This document shows, one piece after another, positions 57,539-64,000 of a stretch of 64,000 nucleotides of DNA. Every line of letters starts with the position of its first letter. Within the stretch, counting starts at the first letter, position 1. The position numbers and the translations under genes were made by a program. The stretch is from the NCBI GenBank assembly GCA_022826725.1, contig JAJDUF010000016.1:620001-684000 (forward strand), given 5' to 3'. Source of the DNA: Chloroflexota bacterium. Its GTDB lineage: Bacteria; Chloroflexota; UBA11872; UBA12225; JAJDUF01. A model generated the notes under the pieces. It saw only the letters and a list, made by a program, of their open reading frames with translations. It ran no database searches and was not told the origin of the DNA.

Positions 57539-57718
57539 TTATTCCACGCGCAAGATGGGGGTGAATCGCGCGATCACGAAGCCGACCACCGGGGCCACCG
57601 GAAACGTGCCCAGGGCCACGACGATAGCATACTTATTCATGAACATGATGAGAAAGAAAAAGACCAGGAAGGTGAGGCCCGCGACAAACATCCATCCGGT
57701 CTGACTCACGCCGAGCAT
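57539..57718 (-). CDS. Small two-helix membrane protein
   Basis: This 59-residue protein has two hydrophobic segments, GWMFVAGLTFLVFFFLIMFM and YAIVVALGTFPVAPVVGFVI, joined by the short NK loop. The function is unknown. ATG 57718 (MLGVSQTG) has GGAGGG seven bases upstream, supporting it as a real small gene. It is followed by the methyltransferase-like gene on the same strand after 88 bases. Such short proteins often assist a membrane complex, but the window gives no partner. Confidence 0.6.
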   Translation of the reverse strand: MLGVSQTGWMFVAGLTFLVFFFLIMFMNKYAIVVALGTFPVAPVVGFVIARFTPILRVE

Positions 57719-57925
57719 CGGTGCCCTCCTCACTACTCGTCAGGATAGTGGTGCAGCCCGCGCGGACCGACCGGCCCACGCAAACGCAGCAGCGGAATGC
57801 TCGCAGTCTACCATACCGCTGGCACCCCGTCAGCAGCCCACAGCGCCAAGGCCGGTATCCGGCCGCGGTGCTGTGGGGTACTATAGAGAGCGACCCGACC
57901 GCTTTGACGCCGACAGGGAGCTATG

Positions 57926-58165
57926 ATGCCGCTATACGACTATCGTTGCCAGGAGTGCGGACACCTATTCGAACAGCGCCACGGCTGGGATGAGCATGCG
58001 GCACCCTGCCCGGCCTGCGCGTCGGCGTCCGTGCAGCGCCAACTGCCCACGTTTGCCGTCATCGGCCGCGCCGGGAGCAGTCAGGCGGCGGTGGCCGAGG
58101 CCGATCCCTACGAGTGTACGCCGGTGGGGTGCGAGCGGCCCGGCTGCGCCGCCCGCCTCAACTGA
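57926..58165 (+). CDS. FmdB-family zinc ribbon protein, intact copy
   Basis: This 79-residue protein opens with MPLYDYRCQECGHLFEQRHG and has its second knuckle in APCPACASASVQRQL, so four zinc-binding cysteines are present. A C-terminal TPVGCERPGCAARLN adds another CxxxxxC, unusual for the family. AGGGAG lies five bases before ATG 57926, which is preferred over the overlapping ATG 57923. A damaged twin lies at 61014-61133. It is a different lineage from the fmdB gene at 1675. The role is probably small zinc-binding regulator. Confidence 0.82.
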   Translation: MPLYDYRCQECGHLFEQRHGWDEHAAPCPACASASVQRQLPTFAVIGRAGSSQAAVAEADPYECTPVGCERPGCAARLN

Positions 58166-58211
58166 GCGGCCACAGGGATAGGCCAAACCCGGCCTGGACG
58201 TGGGGGAGGTA

Positions 58212-58627
58212 TCAGGCGAACGTCACGCAGGTGTCGTAGACGACTTGGAGTATGGACTGCTGGCTGATGCGCCGCTTGTACTCGGCTGAGATTTCGCCGA
58301 TCAGGTGCAGCCCGTCTTCCCCCGGCGGCGCCAAGATGACGAGCACCTTGGTGCGCTCCCGCTTGGTCTGTCCCTCCGAGGCGCGCCATTGACCCCGTGC
58401 GTCGAGGACGGTGAGGCCGTCCGGGAACCGGGGGGCACCGTATCTCCGAGGAACGTGGCCCACGCCGCGTCATCCACGACCTCGCCGGTCTGGTTGCTGC
58501 GGCCCATGAAGAGCTGGTACTTCACTCACCGGTCGGCGTCTTCAGGACAGGCCGGTGCAGTGGTCGCGGTACAGGCGGCGACCATCATGCCGGCAAGCGC
58601 CAAGAAGGTCAGTACCGCTATCCGCAT
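58212..58627 (-). pseudogene. DUF3574 lipoprotein gene broken by a nonsense codon and a frameshift
   Basis: It is a twin of the intact gene at 61180-61596. The beginning still reads MRIAVLTFLALAGMMVAAC and APACPEDADR, then a TGA stands where the twin has TGG (Trp). After it the old frame continues as VKYQLFMGRSNQTGEVVDDA until one base is lost around 58435. There, CCGGGGGGCACC replaces TCGGGAGGTCACC. The remainder RFPDGLTVLDARGQW is then in another frame. No functional protein is likely. Confidence 0.9.
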
Positions 58628-58730
58628 CGAACCGCCCGCGCAGGACCTGCTACGAACAAGGGCACGGCCGCTGCCTCGGCCATGCACTCCGCCTAGGAGC
58701 AGTGGAGTTGCTATGAGCACTGCGCTGAGA

Positions 58731-60986
<2,256 letters not shown>

Positions 60987-61013
60987 TCACCAGCACGCCC
61001 GCAGGAGGCCGAG

Positions 61014-61133
61014 ATGCCGCTGTACGACTATCGCTGCCAGGGGTACGGTCAGGCGGCGGTGGCCGAGGCCGACCCCTACCGGTATACGCCGGTGGGGTGC
61101 GAGCGGCCCGGCTGCGCTGCCCGCCTCAACTGA
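61014..61133 (+). pseudogene. FmdB copy with deleted zinc site
   Basis: Its 39 codons read MPLYDYRCQGYGQAAVAEAD then PYRYTPVGCERPGCAARLN. Relative to the intact twin at 57926, about 40 residues are deleted in frame and one cysteine of the first knuckle is replaced by Tyr. The second knuckle is gone. GCAGGAGGCCGAG still precedes the ATG, so a peptide could be made, but zinc binding is lost. Confidence 0.85.
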
Positions 61134-61179
61134 GCGGCTACAGGGATAGGCCAAACCCGGCCTGGACGTGGGGGAGGTA

Positions 61180-61596
61180 TCAGGCAAAGGTCACGCAGGT
61201 GTCATACACGACTTGGAGTACGGACTGCTGGCTGAAGCGCCGCTTGTACTCGGCCGAGATTTCGCCGATCAGGCGTAGGCCGTCTTCCCCCGGCGGCGCC
61301 AAGATGACGAGCACCTTGGTGCGCTCCTTCTTGATCTCCCCCTCAGGGTCGCGCCACTGCCCCCGCGCGTCGAGGACGGTGAGACCATCCGGGAATCGGG
61401 AGGTCACCGTATCGCCGAGGAACGTGGCCCACGCCGCGTCATCCACGACCTCGCCGGTCTGGTTGCTGCGGCCCATGAAGAGCTGGTACTTCACCCACCG
61501 GTCGGCGCCCTCGGGACACGCCGGCGCAGTGGTCGCGGTACAGGCGGCGACCATCATGCCGGCAAGCGCCAAGAAAACCAGTATCGCTATCCGCAT
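61180..61596 (-). CDS. DUF3574 lipoprotein
   Basis: This 138-residue exported lipoprotein has a signal peptide with the lipobox in ALAGMMVAACTATTAPACPE. The domain shows WVKYQLFMGRSNQTGEVVDD and WATFLGDTVTSRFPDGLTVL, then DARGQWRDPEG and ERTKVLVILAPPGEDG. This is the DUF3574 pattern, widespread and uncharacterised, located at the outer face of the membrane. It ends in LQVVYDTCVTFA, with a second Cys that could pair with an earlier one. The twin at 58212 is a pseudogene, so this is the surviving copy. It is transcribed away from the katG side of the block. Confidence 0.85.
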   Translation of the reverse strand: MRIAILVFLALAGMMVAACTATTAPACPEGADRWVKYQLFMGRSNQTGEVVDDAAWATFLGDTVTSRFPDGLTVLDARGQWRDPEGEIKKERTKVLVILAPPGEDGLRLIGEISAEYKRRFSQQSVLQVVYDTCVTFA

Positions 61597-61738
61597 CGCA
61601 GCCCTCTCGCAGGACTTTCTATGGGTGGAGGCGTGACCGCTGCACCGGCCGTGTCCTCCGACTAGGGGTAGTGCAACGGCTACGTCTCCGGGGTCAACGC
61701 TTCGTACAGTATACGTCGGTAGAAATAGTGGGTGGTGA

Positions 61739-62335
61739 TCATGTTGATGACGCCCGGCTGGACTTGAGGGCTGCGTAGGCCGCGTAGGTCTTCGGTCCTG
61801 GAACGGACTTGATGCACTCCCAAGCCGCCACCGCCTCGGCGCGGCTCTTGCCCTTGTTCACTGGGTCCGCCCTGAAATCCGTGATGAAATTGTTGAAACG
61901 AGCGGCGGGAATCCGCGGCAGGCGACCCTCCGTGCGCCTCAGCTCCAGCAGTCGGTTGGCGAGATCGGCATAGGTGATGCGCTTGCCTGCCTGTAGCTGC
62001 GTACGACGCCAGTCGTTGAGCCAGTACCACTGGCCCGACTTGTCCTTTAGAGATGGGGCACGCGCATGGACTAAGTCTCGCAGGAAGTCTTTGGTCCTTC
62101 TGTCGTCCACGTAGATCTGGACGACCGTTTCGGCCGCGAGCGTGTCGCGGCCATCTCCGGACCGTCGGCCAGGCACAGGCTTGGCCAGCGGAACGATCCC
62201 CGTTCGAAGATAGTCACGGATGAGCGCCTCAAGCTCGAGCTTGTGCCGTCGGCCGACAGCGATGCCGAGCTCGCGCGCGAAGGCCTTGAGATCCGCGGCA
62301 TAGAAATAGCCGCCGTCGAACTCCTCAACCGACAT
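61739..62335 (-). CDS. SAP-domain protein adjoining tRNA-Val
   Basis: Its N-terminal part carries a SAP-like helix-extended-loop-helix, EEFDGGYFYAADLKAFAREL then GIAVGRRHKLELEALIRDYL, a putative nucleic-acid-binding motif. The middle and end contain SGQWYWLNDWRRTQLQAGKR and ITYADLANRLLELRR, then ARFNNFITDFRAD and GPKTYAAYAALKSSR. The 5' end is uncertain. The frame stays open to 62578, inside tRNA-Val, where no start can be used. ATG 62335 or GTG 62356 (after GGGAGTGGAGA) are likely. If an upstream part is lost, the gene may be joined to the tRNA by insertion. Function is unknown. Confidence 0.6.
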   Translation of the reverse strand: MSVEEFDGGYFYAADLKAFARELGIAVGRRHKLELEALIRDYLRTGIVPLAKPVPGRRSGDGRDTLAAETVVQIYVDDRRTKDFLRDLVHARAPSLKDKSGQWYWLNDWRRTQLQAGKRITYADLANRLLELRRTEGRLPRIPAARFNNFITDFRADPVNKGKSRAEAVAAWECIKSVPGPKTYAAYAALKSSRASST

Positions 62336-62516
62336 CGAGGGTCGAAGTTTGCCCACTCTCCACTCCCACGACTGGCCAGGGTAGTCGAGGCCGAACAACC
62401 TCCTACTCACCTCCACCGTGCGTGATGGAACTTTCGGCCGAAAGGAGGGTGTCAGTCTCCGTATTGCAGGCGCAAAACGAAACTTGGCGCGAAGGTTTTC
62501 GATCTTATCCGGTAAT

Positions 62517-62593
62517 TGGTGGGCGGTGGAGGTCTCGAACCTCCGACCTCGACGGTGTAAACGTCGCGCTCTAACCAACTGAGCTAACCGCCC
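62517..62593 (-). tRNA. tRNA-Val (anticodon UAC), CCA encoded
   Basis: On the minus strand the acceptor stem is GGGCGGT/ACCGCCC, discriminator A, then an encoded CCA (62517-62519). The anticodon stem CGACG/CGTCG surrounds TTTACAC, so the anticodon is TAC. The D arm has GCTC…GAGC and the T arm GGAGG-TTCGAGA-CCTCC. Upstream, TTGTTC (62626-62631) and TAGACT (62603-62608), 17 bases apart, look like its promoter. Confidence 0.95.
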
Positions 62594-62602
62594 GGTCGTT
62601 CC

Positions 62603-62631
62603 AGTCTAGCACGCGCAGACACGGGGAACAA
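62603..62631 (-). promoter_or_regulatory. Promoter of tRNA-Val
   Basis: Read on the minus strand, TTGTTC is separated from TAGACT by 17 bases, ten bases before the mature tRNA start. It is a good sigma-70 match apart from the -35 3' half. Confidence 0.6.
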
Positions 62632-62720
62632 TACCCCGGCCCGACTCCGACTCCCTGCCCCACCGGGTGACATGGTTTTCTGCTCCGCATGTGGCAGGAT
62701 GGCTGCCGGAAGTGCGGCGG

Positions 62721-63584
62721 CTACGCGCGCAGCTTGAGGTAGTTGGCGATATTCGCCTCGGGGTCGGTGCGGAGGCGGATCGCACCCGTGGCGCTGGTCA
62801 GCAGCGACGTGACGCCCGGCCCGTGACCGGCCGAGATGCTGTCGCAGTGGGCCACCACCGCAATGGTCATTGCCCCTTTGCGATAGCCCCGCCCATAACT
62901 ATGATCCGCATCGGGTAGGGCCACCAAGTCACCGAGCCGGAGCTGCGCCAGCCCGAGGGCATCGAACGCTTCCCGGTCGGCGGTCTGAATGTCGTAGTCG
63001 CCGCGGTCGGCGGGCGAGCCAAGTCCCGATCCCATCAACTGGGCCGGGGCGCTGCCGACCACCGGCACGACCAGCGTTCCGTCGTCAGCGGTAGACAGCG
63101 GCAGCGCCCGGAGCAACTGCACCGACACGTTCAAGAGCTTGACCGCGGGATGGTCGAGCAACTGTAGGCCCCGACCGTAGGCTTTGACCAAGACCTTGTC
63201 GCCGGGGATGATCGCGTCAAGCGTCTCATCGTCGAAGTCCACGAGCACGTGCTCGATACCACCGTGTTTGCCCGTGACCGTCCCCGTCTGGCCCTTGGCC
63301 TCACCGGAGACGACGCGCGCCTCGTTGCCCACACAGGCCAGGGTGTTGAGGGCACCATTGGCAGCTTCGTCCGTATTTTGGATGGAAGCGCCCGGCTCGA
63401 CGTGATCGCCGGCCCAGCCCAACGCGCGGTCACCGACTCGCACGTTGTAGGCGACGCCTCCCGACCCCGGAGCAACCAGGAGGCTGCCATCGGCACCGAC
63501 CCGAAAGGGCGAGCGGGGCATGCCCGGCGCATGCACCTCTCCCACCACCGAGATCATCACAATATCGTCGTAATTCGCCTGCAT
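62721..63584 (-). CDS. DUF4438 domain protein
   Basis: This 287-residue soluble protein belongs to the DUF4438 family by its pattern: VVGEVHAPGMPRSPFRVGAD, RALGWAGDHVEPGASIQNTD, EARVVSGEAKGQTGTVTGKH and GGIEHVLVDFDDETLDAI. The second half contains DRGDYDIQTADREAFDALGL and YRKGAMTIAVVAHCDSISAG followed by HGPGVTSLLTSA. These proteins are common near amidohydrolase or ureidohydrolase genes, but no activity is known to me. Start ATG 63584 (MQANYDD) has GGGAGG nine bases upstream and is preferred to 63650. No co-directional partner is adjacent. The KGQTGTVTGKHGGIEH-type section resembles a KOW-like turn. Confidence 0.8.
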   Translation of the reverse strand: MQANYDDIVMISVVGEVHAPGMPRSPFRVGADGSLLVAPGSGGVAYNVRVGDRALGWAGDHVEPGASIQNTDEAANGALNTLACVGNEARVVSGEAKGQTGTVTGKHGGIEHVLVDFDDETLDAIIPGDKVLVKAYGRGLQLLDHPAVKLLNVSVQLLRALPLSTADDGTLVVPVVGSAPAQLMGSGLGSPADRGDYDIQTADREAFDALGLAQLRLGDLVALPDADHSYGRGYRKGAMTIAVVAHCDSISAGHGPGVTSLLTSATGAIRLRTDPEANIANYLKLRA

Positions 63585-63716
63585 AGCCCGGCCTCCCTTG
63601 ACTGTAGTTGTGTTGGTACAGGGGAGCATCATAGCATGGCGCGAGGACATATCCGACGCACAGGCATCACCCGGCCGGCACCACCCGTCACCGGCACCCT
63701 AGTAGCATGAGGCGGT

Positions 63717-63857
63717 ATGCAGTCTGTCAAGGCCACGGCTCGCTGGCTCCCCACACTCGCCTCGCAACAGCACGCCGCGGCGCTGCGGCAAGAAGCCGCG
63801 CGGCTGGCCGGCACTGTCATCGAGGCAGTGGTGTCACGACTGCGGCCGGCGGAGTAG
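63717..63857 (+). CDS. Possible small protein, 46 residues
   Basis: ATG 63717 has GAGG five bases upstream. The peptide starts MQSVKATARWLPTLASQQ and ends in a helical, basic stretch with EAARLAGTVIEAVVSRLRPA. The pattern of polar and hydrophobic residues looks like a single amphipathic helix, as in small antitoxins or regulatory peptides. No family is recognised and no partner follows. A competing open frame on the same DNA from 63707 looks random. Confidence is low. Confidence 0.35.
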   Translation: MQSVKATARWLPTLASQQHAAALRQEAARLAGTVIEAVVSRLRPAE

Positions 63858-63942
63858 CCAGCCCGTACCACCTCCGGGAACCGCCTTGCGGTGCAGACGC
63901 CCAGTACAGGGCACCCACCGGCCAGTGCTCCTGCCACGCTTG

Positions 63943-63972
63943 TTGAAGGGGCGACGTTCCGCCTGCTACACT
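63943..63972 (+). promoter_or_regulatory. Promoter of the tRNA at the right edge
   Basis: TTGAAG (63943-63948) and TACACT (63967-63972) are spaced by 18 bases, 13 bases before the tRNA start. It fits a sigma-70 promoter. Confidence 0.6.
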
Positions 63973-63985
63973 GTCTAGGCAACCG

Positions 63986-64000
63986 GGGCGGGTAGCTCAG
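63986..64000 (+). tRNA. 5' part of a tRNA cut by the window edge
   Basis: GGGCGGG followed by TAGCTCAG is a seven-base acceptor strand, T8-A9 and the start of the D arm (box A pattern). The anticodon lies outside the window, so the isotype is unknown. A promoter precedes it. Confidence 0.75.

Larger units (their letters stand above)
57799..58712. repeat. Segmental direct duplication, left copy (fmdB-DUF3574 block)
   Basis: This block is similar to 60956-61681 and in the same orientation. It begins at GCTCGCAGTCTACCATACCG and ends around GGAGCAGTGGAGTTGCT. The right copy has a shorter form because of deletions in the fmdB part and before it. The katG gene lies between the copies. Confidence 0.85.

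Noticed and set aside
63707..63946. 79-codon open frame near the right edge
   Set aside because: Cys/Arg/His-rich random-looking translation in a different frame from the better small ORF at 63717-63857, with no domain.

Overview
The window is GC-rich chromosomal DNA from a free-living heterotrophic bacterium, most likely a Chloroflexota member. This is an inference from gene content, not from a marker gene. The signs are a secreted multi-Cache protein with a CLENEQ/GLLVW-type N-terminal block that I associate with Thermomicrobia and relatives, many phytanoyl-CoA dioxygenase, LLM-flavin, enolase-superfamily, Ldh_2 and CocE-type catabolic genes, Sec/Tat lipoproteins, and interspersed GC-rich palindromic repeats. 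There is no rRNA, CRISPR array, recognisable transposase or phage structural gene. The RNA genes are tRNA-Tyr(GUA), tRNA-Leu(CAG), tRNA-Val(UAC) and the first 15 bases of another tRNA at the right edge.

Layout. 0-4 kb: tail of a GH57-type amylase, a brnT/brnA toxin-antitoxin operon whose toxin has a nonsense codon, a cupin, an FmdB zinc ribbon and a four-Cache secreted protein. 4-16 kb: aspS, an orphan nuclease-like/N6-adenine methyltransferase fusion, a CehA/McbA metallohydrolase, unknown and membrane proteins, tRNA-Tyr, a coiled-coil protein and an alpha/alpha-toroid protein. 16-18.7 kb: yqeY with two decayed copies of its 3' end separated by accessory genes. 18.8-41.6 kb: a long run of small-molecule catabolism genes (nucleoside hydrolase, sugar isomerase, PhyH, SDR, sugar dehydrogenase, Ldh_2, ThiO-like, mmsA, CocE, M19-like, Gfo/Idh/MocA, two-gene TA, MR/MLE, ArfB-like, GATase, TPP enzyme), interrupted by an HNH nuclease. 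41.7-45.5 kb: a probable defence patch with a PLD-nuclease/SF3-like ATPase fusion, a PD-(D/E)XK-like nuclease and a PIN-domain TA pair. 45.6-57.7 kb: tRNA-Leu, methyltransferases, ThuA, two PhyH, LLM oxidoreductase, two solute-binding lipoproteins with collagen-like linkers, an MR/MLE enzyme and an AllA-like cupin. 57.8-64 kb: katG inside a 0.9-kb direct duplication, a SAP-domain protein, tRNA-Val and a DUF4438 protein.

How it fits together. Most metabolic genes look like a scavenging toolkit for sugars, sugar acids, nucleosides and oxidised organics. They are in short operons or single genes with mixed orientation, with no complete pathway or ABC permease.

The most interesting pattern is structural. 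At four separate places an accessory gene lies between direct copies of the end or flank of a neighbouring gene: yqeY (16.6-18.7 kb), the Ldh_2 gene (23.6-25.2 kb), the mmsA upstream region (30.4-31.5 kb) and an fmdB-DUF3574 block around katG (57.8-61.7 kb). No transposase is associated with them. This may reflect a recurring insertion or duplication route for accessory genes. The second candidate for novelty is the PLD-ATPase plus nuclease pair at 41.7-44.8 kb.
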